A DNA stretch of 64,000 nucleotides from Ectothiorhodospiraceae bacterium. GTDB taxonomy: Bacteria; Pseudomonadota; Gammaproteobacteria; Nitrococcales; Aquisalimonadaceae. Under the pieces are notes generated by a model. That model searched no databases, was not told the origin of the DNA, and was given only the letters and a program-made list of their open reading frames with translations. A program made the position numbers and the translations under genes. Positions 8,620-18,116 of this stretch are shown piece by piece. How positions within the stretch are numbered: the stretch's first letter is position 1; each line of letters opens with the position of its first letter. The stretch spans positions 1 to 64,000 of the forward strand of contig PXAT01000138.1 of the NCBI GenBank assembly GCA_003565775.1, in the 5' to 3' direction.

Positions 8620-9576
8620 TCAGGCCTGCTGGGCCGCGGCCAGGCCCCGCGGCAGCGAGAAGGTGATGGTTTCGACCCGACCCGGCTGTTCCGCCGGTGG
8701 CTTGCAGCCCCAGCCCACGAGTTGGTCCAGCACCTCCTGCACCAGTTCCTCCGGCGCCGAGGCTCCGGCGGTGACCCCGATCCGGTCGATACTGTCGAGC
8801 CAGTCGCGTTGCAGATCGCTGGCGTCATCGATCTGGTAGGCCGTCACATTCATGCGCTCGGCGAGCTCGCGCAGCCGCGAGGAGTTGGAACTGTTGCGGG
8901 CACCGACCACGATCATCATGTCCACCTGCGCCGCCAGTTCCTTGACCGCGTCCTGCCGATTCTGGGTGGCGTAACAGATATCGTCCTTGCGCGGGCCGAC
9001 AATCTCGGGGAAATGCTCCCGCAGGGTCTCGATCACCTGAGCGGTGTCATCCATGGACAGCGTGGTCTGGCTGACATAGGCGACATAGTCCGGGCGCATG
9101 ATCGGCAGTTCGGCCACGTCCTCCGGCGTCTCCACCAGATAGATGCCGCCGCTCTGGCCGGCACGCACCTCGTACTGTCCGATCGTGCCATCCACCTCCG
9201 GGTGCCCGTAATGCCCGATCAGCACCACTTCCCGGCCTTCACGGGCGTATTTTTCCACTTCCAGATGAACCTTGGTGACCAGCGGACAGGTGGCATCGAA
9301 CACCCGCAGGCCGCGACGCTCCGCCTCGGCCCGCACCGCCTTCGAGACACCGTGAGCACTGAAAATGACGGTCTCGCCGTCCGGCACGCCGTCCAGTTCT
9401 TCGACGAATACCGCACCCTGCTCGCGCAGCCCGTCCACCACATGCCGGTTATGCACCACTTCGTGCCGCACGTAGATGGGCGCGCCGAACAGGTCCAGCG
9501 CGCGCTCGACGATGCTGATGGCACGGTCCACGCCGGCACAGAAACCGCGCGGGTTGGCTAACAAGATGTCGGTCAT
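8620..9576 (-). CDS. ispH: 4-hydroxy-3-methylbut-2-enyl diphosphate reductase
   Basis: IspH (LytB) catalyses the last step of the MEP pathway, reducing HMBPP to isopentenyl and dimethylallyl diphosphate with a 4Fe-4S cluster. The 318-residue protein has the three cluster cysteines at Cys13 ([11 protein letters not shown]), Cys98 (FDATCPLV) and Cys202 ([11 protein letters not shown]), plus the conserved SAHGVS and TTLSMDDT segments. Its product also feeds IspB, encoded 14 kb away. It appears to head an operon with the zinc-ribbon gene and the three ABC-system genes, with a candidate promoter just upstream. Confidence 0.97.
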   Translation of the reverse strand: MTDILLANPRGFCAGVDRAISIVERALDLFGAPIYVRHEVVHNRHVVDGLREQGAVFVEELDGVPDGETVIFSAHGVSKAVRAEAERRGLRVFDATCPLVTKVHLEVEKYAREGREVVLIGHYGHPEVDGTIGQYEVRAGQSGGIYLVETPEDVAELPIMRPDYVAYVSQTTLSMDDTAQVIETLREHFPEIVGPRKDDICYATQNRQDAVKELAAQVDMMIVVGARNSSNSSRLRELAERMNVTAYQIDDASDLQRDWLDSIDRIGVTAGASAPEELVQEVLDQLVGWGCKPPAEQPGRVETITFSLPRGLAAAQQA

Positions 9577-9608
9577 GGGGCTCTCGCGTCGTTTGGGAAG
9601 ACCCGGAC

Positions 9609-9637
9609 AGTGTAACGCGGCCGGTCAATGCTTTGAA
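9609..9637 (-). promoter_or_regulatory. Candidate promoter for ispH operon
   Basis: On the minus strand TTCAAA is followed after 17 bp by TACACT, about 33 bp before the ispH ATG. Both hexamers match the sigma-70 consensus in four of six positions. It sits in the 64-bp gap after the DUF1499 gene, so ispH might also be reached by read-through. Confidence 0.35.
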
Positions 9638-9640
9638 AAA

Positions 9641-10384
9641 TCAATCGAGCAGTCGGTCGTCCAGCGCACGGAGAAAGCGGTCGATTCGCCGCGCATTGGC
9701 GCCGACATCACTGCGCCCGACGCGAGACGCCGATCGCATGTCGAGCCGCGTTTCCGATCCCTGCGCCTCGATCCGGATCACCACGTCATCACGGAAACCG
9801 AACCAGGTGGTCACGGCCACCGCCTCGATCCGCCCCTCTTCCGGGACTTCCGCGACCAGTAACCAGCCCTGATCCCGAACCTGATCTGCCGCCGCGGCGA
9901 ATACCGCTTCCGCGGATCGCTGGTAGCGCCGTGGACGGATTTCCGGATAGGCGTCACGCTGCTGTTCGGCGACCGCCTCGCCCGGATGCTCGACCGCATT
10001 CGGGGCGGCCTCGCGGGCCGTGCGAAGGGCAACAAAAGCCGGCGGCTCGGCGAGATCGGTGGTGATATCGTGAATCGGTGGCACGCTGGCAGCCGTATGC
10101 CGGAACTGCAGCGGCGGGATGACGATGATGACGGCCGCCAGCACACTGACCATGCACAATGTCGAGCCGCCGCGCAGGCGACCGGCGCCGGTGATCGCGG
10201 CCAGCAGGCCGAGAAACCCCGCCGCAAGCCCGAACCACAGGGAATGACGGAACAGATCCAGCGCGGGACGCAGTTCCAGCAACTCCCGGCGATAGGCAGG
10301 CCCCGGCAACAGCAACAGCAACAGGCCGCAGGCAGCGGCCAGAAGGGCGACAGACAGGATAATGCGGCTCAGTCCTTTGCTCAT
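9641..10384 (-). CDS. DUF1499 domain-containing membrane protein
   Basis: The 247-residue protein has about three membrane spans in its first 110 residues, followed by a soluble domain of roughly 120 residues matching DUF1499 in pattern: YPEIRPRRYQRSAEAVFAAA, then a strand-rich region ending in IDRFLRALDDRL. No function is established for the family. The start at 10384 (MSKGLSRI) is preferred to the track's longer frame because it opens directly before the first membrane span. It is divergent from the lipoprotein hydrolase gene and lies 64 bp upstream of ispH. Confidence 0.75.
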   Translation of the reverse strand: MSKGLSRIILSVALLAAACGLLLLLLPGPAYRRELLELRPALDLFRHSLWFGLAAGFLGLLAAITGAGRLRGGSTLCMVSVLAAVIIVIPPLQFRHTAASVPPIHDITTDLAEPPAFVALRTAREAAPNAVEHPGEAVAEQQRDAYPEIRPRRYQRSAEAVFAAAADQVRDQGWLLVAEVPEEGRIEAVAVTTWFGFRDDVVIRIEAQGSETRLDMRSASRVGRSDVGANARRIDRFLRALDDRLLD

Positions 10385-10400
10385 GGGAGAGGCATTCCGA

Positions 10401-11477
10401 ATGTGGTGTGGACGAAAGGCAGACGGTGTCGTGACGCAAAATAGTAACAAGCTCGAGGCCGGTCGCGCGCATCGGCATCATGGCGGCATCCTGCTGTTCG
10501 TGGCGACACTGCTTCTGGTCTCCGGTTGCACCCTGCCCGCCTATCCCGAAGACAGCGGGGCGGGCCCTGCCTCACCAAATCTGCAGGACGACGCCATCAC
10601 CATGGACGACGGATTCCGGCTACCGCTGCAGCGCTGGTCGCCGGAGGAGACGCCAACGGCCGTGGTCCTGGCCCTGCACGGGTTCAACGATTACCGCATG
10701 GCCTTCGACACGCTCGCCAACGGTCTGCTGGCGGACGACATCCTGACCGTTGCCATCGATCAGCGCGGCTTCGGCGAGACCGAGGGCCGCGGGCGCTGGC
10801 ATGGCGAAGCGCGCATGGGCCGGGATGTGCGTCAGGTTCTGGGTGAACTCCGTGCACGGTATCCGGACCAGCCGCTCTATCTGCTAGGCAAGAGCATGGG
10901 CGGCGCCGTAGCCATGACCGTGCTCGCCGGCGGGCCGATACCGGAACTGGACGGCACCATTCTGGTAGCGCCCGCGGTCTGGTCACGGGACACCATGCCC
11001 TGGTATCAGCGGTGGGCGCTCGCCATCGCCGTCCGCGTCGCACCAACCCGCACCGTCAGTCCGAGAGGACTGTCCATCTATCCCAGTGACGACATGGAAA
11101 TGCTGCGGGAGTGGGGCCGTGACCCGCTGGTGATCAAGGAAACCAGGATCGATGCCATCTACGGGCTCGGCAATCTGATGGATCAGGGGCTGGCCGCCAC
11201 CGGCAGACTGAATGGCGACACCCTGATCCTGTATGGCGAAAACGACGAGGTGATTCCGCCAACCCCAACCTGCCGCCTGCTGGAGAAGCTGCCACCACGC
11301 GCTGACGTGAACTGGCGTTTCGTGCTCTACCCCGAGGGCTGGCACATGTTGACCAGGGATCTGCAGCGGGAGCGCGTGCATCAGGACATCGCCGCCTGGA
11401 TCCACGACCGCGGCGGTGACCTGCCATCCGGTCTGGAGACCGATCGGGATACCGCCGTCGAGCGCCTCTGCGATTAG
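10401..11477 (+). CDS. Alpha/beta-hydrolase lipoprotein, monoacylglycerol-lipase-like
   Basis: A serine hydrolase with the nucleophile elbow GKSMGG, an HGFNDY oxyanion-type segment, and a C-terminal GWHML histidine, resembling lysophospholipase/monoacylglycerol lipase (PldB-like) enzymes. A lipoprotein signal LLLVSGC precedes the catalytic part, so it is probably anchored on an envelope membrane. The start is uncertain. The ATG at 10401 has GGGAGAGG eight bases upstream, and a GTG at 10431 gives a more typical signal-peptide length. The gene is divergent from DUF1499 with almost no space between, so promoters must overlap coding sequence. Confidence 0.82.
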   Translation: MWCGRKADGVVTQNSNKLEAGRAHRHHGGILLFVATLLLVSGCTLPAYPEDSGAGPASPNLQDDAITMDDGFRLPLQRWSPEETPTAVVLALHGFNDYRMAFDTLANGLLADDILTVAIDQRGFGETEGRGRWHGEARMGRDVRQVLGELRARYPDQPLYLLGKSMGGAVAMTVLAGGPIPELDGTILVAPAVWSRDTMPWYQRWALAIAVRVAPTRTVSPRGLSIYPSDDMEMLREWGRDPLVIKETRIDAIYGLGNLMDQGLAATGRLNGDTLILYGENDEVIPPTPTCRLLEKLPPRADVNWRFVLYPEGWHMLTRDLQRERVHQDIAAWIHDRGGDLPSGLETDRDTAVERLCD

Positions 11478-11523
11478 ACCAACGCCGTTTCCGGACAATC
11501 GCAGGGGGCCCCAGAGCGGCTAT

Positions 11524-11946
11524 TCATGGCGCGTGACATTGACCCGACCAGGCGAGGTAGTCGTCGAGAATCCGGCGATGATCGAAGGCCAGCGCGAGGC
11601 TTCGATCCCTCGGGTCGACCAGCCGCACAGCGGCAGCGTCATCGGCCGCGACCGGCTCACCGCTTGAGCGGGCCACGTACACCACCGAAGCGGTGTGGCC
11701 GCGCGGATCGCGGGTCGGTTCCGAATAGATCCCGAGCAGCGCCACCAGCGTCACCGTGAGCGAGGTTTCTTCGAGCGCTTCGCGCCGAGCGGCATCCTCG
11801 ACCGATTCGCCAACATCGACAAAGCCGCCAGGCAAGGCCAGCCCGAAGGGCGAATTGGCCCGCTCGATCAGCAGCACGCGTCCCGGATGCGCCTCCAGTT
11901 CGATGACGCAGTCGGCAGCCAGTAGCGGTGTGACCGGACGCGGCAT
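11524..11946 (-). CDS. Nudix hydrolase
   Basis: A 140-residue protein with a complete Nudix box, GGFVDVGESVEDAARREALE followed by ETSL, which binds the metal and diphosphate of NDP-X substrates. The fold length is standard for a single-domain member. The small glycine of the box is replaced by Ser, a tolerated variation. The substrate cannot be told. It converges on the hydrolase gene with 46 bp between them and is preceded by a repeat unit. Confidence 0.88.
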   Translation of the reverse strand: MPRPVTPLLAADCVIELEAHPGRVLLIERANSPFGLALPGGFVDVGESVEDAARREALEETSLTVTLVALLGIYSEPTRDPRGHTASVVYVARSSGEPVAADDAAAVRLVDPRDRSLALAFDHRRILDDYLAWSGQCHAP

Positions 11947-11982
11947 GGACAGCTCCAGAAAAAACGTTGATGGATTGGTAAA

Positions 11983-12217
11983 GCGCCGGGCGCCCGGCTA
12001 TCGGTGCCCAGCCGTTTCGGTGCCGTGGTTTTCGGGCGCCTTGCGCTCGGCGCTCACCGCGACAAGCTCGTAGGGCGGGTCAGGCGAAGCGGACCCACGT
12101 GGAAACGGTTCCTGCACCCAATCCGCGGTTGAGTTCAACCGCCAACACGGCGTGCGTTCGCCCCCGGGCGAACACACCCTACCCGAGCTTGTTGCCGTTT
12201 CCGGGCGCCGGGCGCGC
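11983..12217. repeat. Second inverted-repeat unit in the DUF445-Nudix intergenic region
   Basis: This non-coding stretch is organised as nested imperfect inverted repeats. Outer arms are GCGCCGGGCGCCCGG and CCGGGCGCCGGGCGC. Inner arms are ACAAGCTCGTAGGGCGGGT near 12062-12080 and ACACCCTACCCGAGCTTGT near 12173-12191. A small hairpin, GGGTC-N10-GACCC, sits inside. TAGGGYGGGT-type intergenic repeats occur in many proteobacteria, so this may belong to a known class. It differs in sequence from the MITE-like family elsewhere in the window. Confidence 0.6.
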
Positions 12218-13471
12218 TTAAAAAACCGCCTGCGTCAGAACGAACAGCACGACCCCGACCAGTGCGCCGACCAGCGTCCCGTTGATGCGGATGAACTGCA
12301 GGTCGCGCCCGACCGCCAGCTCCAGGCGATCGGCCAGGGTTTCACCATCCCAGTCGCTGACCACGTCGGCGATGAAATCCCCGATTCGGTGGCGGAACGG
12401 CAGCACCAGTTCCCGCAGCAGCAGCAGCAGGCGATCGTTCAATCGGGTTCGGGCCGCCGCATCCTGTTCCAGGGTCGCGCCGAAATGGCGGATACTCGCG
12501 GCCAGCGCCTGGCGCAGGGCGGGCTGTTCGCTATCCAGATCATTGAGGATGCCCTCGCGCAGATCCTGCCAGGCGGACTCCAGCACCCGGCGCAACTCCG
12601 GACTCTGCAGCAGCTCGTCGCGGAACGCGTCGATCCGCCCACGAATACGCTGGGATTCGGGCAGCCGGCCGATCAGTTCGTCGACGGTCTGATCCAGCTC
12701 CCAGCGAGCCGGATGATCCTCGTTCGCCACCTCCTCGAGCCATTCCTCGACGCCCTGGATGATGGACTCTGCCAGGCGACGGTCGAAGCGGCGCGGGATC
12801 CACCAGCTGCTGCGCTCCTCCACGCGCCGGTACACCGCCTCGCGATTGCGCAGCAGCATTTCGCGCGCGATGCGCACACTGCGATCAAACAGGCGCTGAT
12901 GATGACCGCCCTCGACCACGATGCGCAGCACGCGCTCGACCATGGGCATCAGATCGAGACGGGCCAGCGGACCCTTGAACGTCTCGGAGTAGAAGCCACG
13001 CACTTCGGCGTCATCGAAGGCCTTCAGCACATCCGGGGCCAGCACCAGACAGCGATCCGCCAGCAGTTCCGCATTGCTCTCGTCCTGCACCCAGTTGGCC
13101 AGCCGCAATGCCGGATCGGCGGCTCGCAACCGATCCTCGACCACCTCGGGAGCCAGGAAATTGCGCGCCACGAAACGACCGAGCCCCTCACCGAGGCGGG
13201 CCTTGTTGCGCGGCAGAATCGCAGTATGCGGAATCGGCAGCCCCAGCGGGCGCCGGAACAGCGCAGTCACCGCAAACCAGTCGGCGATGCCGCCGATCAG
13301 ACCCGCTTCCGCACCGGCGCGCAGCAGCAGCACCCAGTAGCCGGGCTGCTCGATCAGATGCGTGGCGACATACAGCAGACCGGCGAGGAACAGACAGGCG
13401 GTGGCGATACGGCGGTGGCGCTCCAGCACCGCCCGCTGCAGGGCGTCCGCTGGCCAGTCCGGCTCTCTCAT
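12218..13471 (-). CDS. DUF445 family membrane protein, YjiN-like
   Basis: A 417-residue protein with N-terminal hydrophobic segments around residues 22-65, the family-typical GLIGGIADWFAVTALFRRPLG with IPHTAILPRNKARLGEGLG, a long helical and probably coiled middle, and one C-terminal membrane span. This is the layout of DUF445/YjiN proteins, whose biochemical role is unknown. The ATG overlaps the lspA stop in an ATGA, so it is the distal gene of ribF-ileS-lspA. Confidence 0.85.
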   Translation of the reverse strand: MREPDWPADALQRAVLERHRRIATACLFLAGLLYVATHLIEQPGYWVLLLRAGAEAGLIGGIADWFAVTALFRRPLGLPIPHTAILPRNKARLGEGLGRFVARNFLAPEVVEDRLRAADPALRLANWVQDESNAELLADRCLVLAPDVLKAFDDAEVRGFYSETFKGPLARLDLMPMVERVLRIVVEGGHHQRLFDRSVRIAREMLLRNREAVYRRVEERSSWWIPRRFDRRLAESIIQGVEEWLEEVANEDHPARWELDQTVDELIGRLPESQRIRGRIDAFRDELLQSPELRRVLESAWQDLREGILNDLDSEQPALRQALAASIRHFGATLEQDAAARTRLNDRLLLLLRELVLPFRHRIGDFIADVVSDWDGETLADRLELAVGRDLQFIRINGTLVGALVGVVLFVLTQAVF

Positions 13472-13965
13472 GCCGAGGCCCTGCGCTCGAGGAACAGCGC
13501 ATGGATGAGGATCATCACCGCACCCACAGTGATCGCACTGTCCGCGACGTTGAAGATCGGATAGTGCCAGCGATCGTAATAAACATGGATGAAGTCGATG
13601 ACGTGGCCGTAGGCGAGGCGATCGACCAGATTACCGATGGCACCTCCGAGCAGCAGCGCCAGCCCCCAGCGCATCCAGCGTTCCCCCGGGGGCAGCCGCC
13701 GCAGCCAGACCACTAGCACGATGCTGACCACCACGGCGAAGGCGCTGAACAGCCAGCGCTGCCAGCCCGAGGCATCACCGAGAAAACTGAAAGCGGCGCC
13801 CGGATTGTAGCTCAGCGTCAGATTCAGCATCGGCAGCAGCGGCACCGGCTGATGGTAAACCAGCAGGGCGTCGGCCAGCAGCTTGCTGGCCTGGTCGAGC
13901 AGCAACACGACCACGGCAATAGCGGACCAGTGCCAGCCGGCCAGCCATTGCAGCAAGGCCCGCAT
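13468..13965 (-). CDS. lspA: Lipoprotein signal peptidase (signal peptidase II)
   Basis: LspA cleaves the signal peptide from diacylglyceryl-modified prolipoproteins in the inner membrane. The 165-residue protein has four membrane spans and both catalytic aspartates, Asp115 in GNLVDR and Asp142 in FNVADSAIT. The ORF-track start at 14160 lies inside ileS in another frame. The ATG at 13965 gives the normal family length and starts 31 bp after ileS. The ileS-lspA order is common in proteobacteria. Several predicted lipoproteins in this window are expected substrates. Confidence 0.95.
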   Translation of the reverse strand: MRALLQWLAGWHWSAIAVVVLLLDQASKLLADALLVYHQPVPLLPMLNLTLSYNPGAAFSFLGDASGWQRWLFSAFAVVVSIVLVVWLRRLPPGERWMRWGLALLLGGAIGNLVDRLAYGHVIDFIHVYYDRWHYPIFNVADSAITVGAVMILIHALFLERRASA

Positions 13966-13996
13966 CACCGTGCCTGTCGCAGCCGGATCGGAATCG

Positions 13997-16834
13997 TCAT
14001 GCGACCCGCCGGTGCTCGCCGGTGGCACCGAGATTGTCGACGCATCTCCCGCAGAGGCCGGGGTGCTGCGGGTAGGCACCGACGTCGGCACGGCGGTGCC
14101 AGCAGCGTTCACACTTGCCGTGTTCCGAGCGTTCGACGCCGATGGCCAACCGCTCGCCATTGTCGAGGGCAGCTTCGGCGGCTCCGGCCGGGGTTTCGTC
14201 CAGCCGGTGCAGCGTGGCTTCGGAGGTGATCAGCAGGAAGCGCAGTTCATCGCCGAGTCGCTGCAGGTCGGTCAGCAGGGCGGGGCTGCAATACAGCGTC
14301 ACTTCAGCTTCCAGCGAGGCGCCCAGCCGGTCGGCAGTCCGTGCCTTCTCCAGTTCCCGGGACACCGCTTCACGCACCTCGATCAGCTGCGCCCAGAAGG
14401 TCCGCCCGAACGGATCCCCGGCTTCCAGCGCGAACAGGCCCTGATACCACTCGGCCGTGAACACCGTGGCATCGCGTTCGCCCGGCAGATGCTGCCAGAT
14501 CTCGTCGGCAGTGAAGCTCAGCACCGGCGCCAGCCAGCGCACCAGGGCCTCGGCGATGTGGTACATGGCGGTCTGGCAGGACCGCCGTGCCAGGCTGTCG
14601 GCCGGCGTGGTGTATTGCCGGTCCTTGATCACATCCAGATACAGACTGCCCATATCCACGGTGCAGAAGTTGTGCAGCCGGTGGTAAATGCGGTGGAACT
14701 CGTTGTTGTCGTAATGCGACAGCACCGCCTCCTGCACCTGCAGGGCCCGATCCACGGCCCAGCGGTCGAACGGCAGCATCTCGTGCGCCGGCACCTGATG
14801 CTGCGCCGGATCGAAGCCGTTCAGATTGGCCAGCAGGAAGCGCGCGGTGTTGCGCATGCGCCGGTAGGCATCAGCGGTCCGCTTGAGGATATCGTCGGAC
14901 ACCGAGAGTTCGCCGCTATAGTCGGTGGCGGCGACCCACAGCCGCAGGATATCGCCACCCAGTTGATTCATGACTTCCTGAGGCGCGACCACATTGCCCA
15001 CGGACTTGGACATCTTGCGGCCCTTGGCGTCGACCGTGAACCCGTGGGTAAGAACCGCCCGGTAGGGCGCCTCGCCGCGAATCGCGATACTGGTCAGCAG
15101 CGAGGACTGGAACCAGCCCCGATGCTGATCCGAGCCCTCCAGATACAGGTCGGCAGGCACACCCAGCGCCGGATTGGCCTCCAGCACGGTGGTATGCGTC
15201 ACGCCGGAATCGAACCAGACGTCGAGGATGTCGGTGATCTTGTCGTAGTCCGGGGCCTGCTCACCCAGCAGTTCCGACGGCTCCAGATCGAACCAGGCAT
15301 CAACCCCGCCCTGCTCGACCCGATCCGCGACCTGACGCATCAGTTGCACGCTGTCGGGATGCGGCTCGCCGCTGCGCTTGTCGACGAACAGCGCAATCGG
15401 CACACCCCAGTTCCGTTGCCGCGACACGCACCAGTCGGGGCGGTTGCGGATCATGCCCTCGATCCGGGCCTGTCCCCAGTCCGGCATCCATCGGACATCA
15501 TTGATGGCGGCCAGAGCCTGTTCCCGCAGCCCGCCCTGCTCCAGATGGATGAACCACTGCGGCGTGGCGCGAAAGATGATCGGTGTCTTGTGGCGCCAGC
15601 AGTGCGGGTAACTGTGGTGATAATCCTCATGGCAGAGCAGCGCGCCGCCGTCATCGAGCAGGGTCACCAGGGTCTTGTTCGCCTTGGCGATGAACTGACC
15701 GGCAACAAACGGGGTATCGGGCAGAAAGTGGCCGGCGCCATCCACCGGGTTTTCCACCTCCAGATCGTAGGCCTGGCCGACCACGTAATCGTCCTGACCA
15801 TGGCCAGGCGCGGTGTGCACGGCGCCGGTACCGGTTTCGGTAGTGACGTGCTCGCCGAGGATCACCGGCACCCGGCGTTCGAGGAACGGGTGTTGCAGGG
15901 TCAGGCCTTCCAGCGCCGCGCCCGGAACCCGCGCCAGTTCCTCCACCGCGGTCATGCCGAAGCGCTCGAGGGCGGTCTCGGCCAGATCCTCCACCAGCAC
16001 CAGGATTTCCCGGCGGCGACTGCCCTCGACCAGCAGCACCTGATAGGTGAACTCCGGATGCAGTGTCACCGCCTGGTTGGCCGGCAACGTCCAGGGCGTG
16101 GTGGTCCAGATCGGGAGCGACGCGGCCAGACCGGTCAGCGCCTCGCCAGAGATGTCGCAGCGTTCCAGCAGATCCCGCGCGTCAACCAGATTGAACCGCA
16201 CATCGATCGCGGACGAGCGATGATCCTGATACTCGACTTCCGCCTCCGCCAGCGCCGAGCCGCACTGCGGGCACCAGTGCACCGGTTTGAAGCCACGGGT
16301 GAGGTGACCATTCTCGACGATTCGCGCCAGCGCCCGCAGGATGTTGGCCTCGGTGCCGAAATCCATCGTCAGGTAGGGGTTCTCCCAGTCGCCGAAGATG
16401 CCGAGTCGGCGAAAATCCTTGCGCTGACCGTCAACCTGTTCGGCGGCGTAATGACGGCAGGCATCGCGGAACTCGCGCGGCGTGACCGCGTCGCCGGCCT
16501 TGCCCTTGTCCTGCTCGACTTTCAACTCGATCGGCAGGCCATGGCAGTCCCAGCCGGGCACGTAGGGCGCATCCATGCCGGACAGGGTGCGGCTCTTGAC
16601 CACGATGTCCTTGAGGATCTTGTTGACCGCGTGACCGATGTGGATCGCGCCATTGGCATAGGGTGGCCCGTCGTGCAGCACATAGCGCGGCCGCCCGCGG
16701 CGGGCCTCGCGAATCTGCTGATACACATCGAGTTCGTCCCAGCGCGCCAGCATGTCCGGCTCGCGTTTGGCCAGATTGCCGCGCATCGGAAAATCGGTCT
16801 GCGGGAGATTCAACGTGTGTTTGTAGTCGCTCAC
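13997..16834 (-). CDS. ileS: Isoleucyl-tRNA synthetase
   Basis: IleRS charges tRNA-Ile and edits misactivated valine. The 945-residue protein has the class I HIGH motif (AIHIGHAVN near residue 67), the CP1 editing domain, the KMSKS motif ([10 protein letters not shown]), and a C-terminal zinc site CERCW...CGRC. Length and zinc tail are those of the standard bacterial type. It lies between ribF and lspA, the usual order. A degenerate repeat-like stretch occupies the 255-bp gap upstream. Confidence 0.98.
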   Translation of the reverse strand: MSDYKHTLNLPQTDFPMRGNLAKREPDMLARWDELDVYQQIREARRGRPRYVLHDGPPYANGAIHIGHAVNKILKDIVVKSRTLSGMDAPYVPGWDCHGLPIELKVEQDKGKAGDAVTPREFRDACRHYAAEQVDGQRKDFRRLGIFGDWENPYLTMDFGTEANILRALARIVENGHLTRGFKPVHWCPQCGSALAEAEVEYQDHRSSAIDVRFNLVDARDLLERCDISGEALTGLAASLPIWTTTPWTLPANQAVTLHPEFTYQVLLVEGSRRREILVLVEDLAETALERFGMTAVEELARVPGAALEGLTLQHPFLERRVPVILGEHVTTETGTGAVHTAPGHGQDDYVVGQAYDLEVENPVDGAGHFLPDTPFVAGQFIAKANKTLVTLLDDGGALLCHEDYHHSYPHCWRHKTPIIFRATPQWFIHLEQGGLREQALAAINDVRWMPDWGQARIEGMIRNRPDWCVSRQRNWGVPIALFVDKRSGEPHPDSVQLMRQVADRVEQGGVDAWFDLEPSELLGEQAPDYDKITDILDVWFDSGVTHTTVLEANPALGVPADLYLEGSDQHRGWFQSSLLTSIAIRGEAPYRAVLTHGFTVDAKGRKMSKSVGNVVAPQEVMNQLGGDILRLWVAATDYSGELSVSDDILKRTADAYRRMRNTARFLLANLNGFDPAQHQVPAHEMLPFDRWAVDRALQVQEAVLSHYDNNEFHRIYHRLHNFCTVDMGSLYLDVIKDRQYTTPADSLARRSCQTAMYHIAEALVRWLAPVLSFTADEIWQHLPGERDATVFTAEWYQGLFALEAGDPFGRTFWAQLIEVREAVSRELEKARTADRLGASLEAEVTLYCSPALLTDLQRLGDELRFLLITSEATLHRLDETPAGAAEAALDNGERLAIGVERSEHGKCERCWHRRADVGAYPQHPGLCGRCVDNLGATGEHRRVA

Positions 16835-16879
16835 CGGTCACTCACTGGAAAAGTTCGGGAAATTCTTCAGGGCCGTGCC

Positions 16880-17040
16880 GACCGATTGCCGCGTCTGCGC
16901 CCGAGACCTGTTCCGGCCATCGGGCACGGCGCGATGCATCAGCACGGAATGACTGCGACACAAGGCGTTGCGAGTCGCCCCCGGCGGCAATGCCAATCGG
17001 CCAAAGGGGCTCTAGCTTATGGAAAAACGCGGGTTTTCGC
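16880..17040. repeat. Possible diverged relative (copy D) of the MITE-like family
   Basis: The ribF-ileS gap has CTGCGCCCGAGACCTGTTCC and GGAATGACTGCG. These resemble CTGCGCCCGAGACCGGTTTT and AGAATGACTGCG of the copy at 22.6 kb. No terminal inverted repeats could be matched, so boundaries are approximate and the relationship is uncertain. Confidence 0.35.
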
Positions 17041-17089
17041 ACGTTTGTCCGGACTGGTCACCGCGCCCCTTGCCGCGACCGCGATAGCA

Positions 17090-18049
17090 TCACGCCCCGG
17101 TGCCGCCGGCAGAACTGACCAGACCATGCTCGTCGAGCCAGGCAGCGGCCTGCGCGGCGTCGGCATCCATCTGTCGCCGCAGGGCATCGAGATCGTCGAA
17201 CCGCACCTGTCCGCGCAGCCAGTGACGGAAGGTCACATGCAGATGGCTGCCGTATAGCGATCCGCTGTAATCCAGCAGGTGCACCTCAAGCAACGGGCGC
17301 TTGCCGTTGACGGTCGGCCGCGTACCGACACTGACCACCGACGGTAACGGCGGACCCTGCTCGATGCGGGTTTCCGCGGCCAGCACGCCCTCCAGCGGCG
17401 GCCGTCGACGGAACAGGATATTGGCGGTGGGATAACCCAGCGTGCGGCCGATGCGATCCCCGTGAATGACCCGTCCCGAGATACTGTAATCGCGGCCAAG
17501 CAGATCCCTGACCGCGGCCAGATCACCCTGCGCCAGACACTGCCGGACCCGGGTACTGCTGACCCGGCCTCCGGCATGATTGACCGTGGGTGTCTGACCG
17601 ACGCGAAAACCGTAACGGGCGCCGGCCTGCTCGAGCGCGGCAAAATCCCCCAGGCGATCCCGGCCGAAGCGAAAATCGTCACCCACAAGCAGATGACTCA
17701 CGGCCAGCCCGTCCACCAGCACCTCGCGGACGAATTCCTCCGGATCCATCAGGGCCAGCCGCCGGTCAAACGGCAGACAAAGAAAGCGATCGATGCCGGT
17801 CTCGGCCAGCAGCCGGACCTTGTCACGCAGGCCGGTGAGCCGCGGCGGCGCTCGGTCGGCGTCGAAATACTCCCGCGGATCCGGCTCGAAGCTGATCACC
17901 GTGCATGGCTGGCCGTACTCGGCGCCAAGCCGCTGCAGCGAGCGAAGGATCTGCTGATGCCCCCGATGCACGCCGTCAAAATTGCCGATGGTCGCGACGC
18001 AACCGCCTGGCGAGGGATGCAGATTATGCAGACCGCGAATCAGTTTCAT
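17090..18049 (-). CDS. ribF: Bifunctional riboflavin kinase / FAD synthetase
   Basis: RibF phosphorylates riboflavin to FMN and adenylates FMN to FAD. The 319-residue protein has the N-terminal nucleotidyltransferase motif GNFDGVHRGHQ and the C-terminal flavokinase motif GRVIHGDRIGRTLGYPTANI. The ATG at 18049 replaces the track start at 18148 because MKLIRGLHNL is the expected N-terminus and the length then fits the family. It lies 67 bp downstream of murJ and upstream of ileS, a conserved neighbourhood. Confidence 0.97.
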   Translation of the reverse strand: MKLIRGLHNLHPSPGGCVATIGNFDGVHRGHQQILRSLQRLGAEYGQPCTVISFEPDPREYFDADRAPPRLTGLRDKVRLLAETGIDRFLCLPFDRRLALMDPEEFVREVLVDGLAVSHLLVGDDFRFGRDRLGDFAALEQAGARYGFRVGQTPTVNHAGGRVSSTRVRQCLAQGDLAAVRDLLGRDYSISGRVIHGDRIGRTLGYPTANILFRRRPPLEGVLAAETRIEQGPPLPSVVSVGTRPTVNGKRPLLEVHLLDYSGSLYGSHLHVTFRHWLRGQVRFDDLDALRRQMDADAAQAAAWLDEHGLVSSAGGTGA

Positions 18050-18116
18050 GGCCGGTATTCTGCCATTGTTCGTCCGTCTCCCTGGCCCTTCGCGGGCGTT
18101 TCGTTGCGCATCTCGG

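Noticed and set aside
13883-17257. 1124-residue plus-strand ORF
   Set aside because: It is antisense to ileS and neighbours; the minus strand encodes recognisable IleRS with all motifs. High GC creates long shadow frames.
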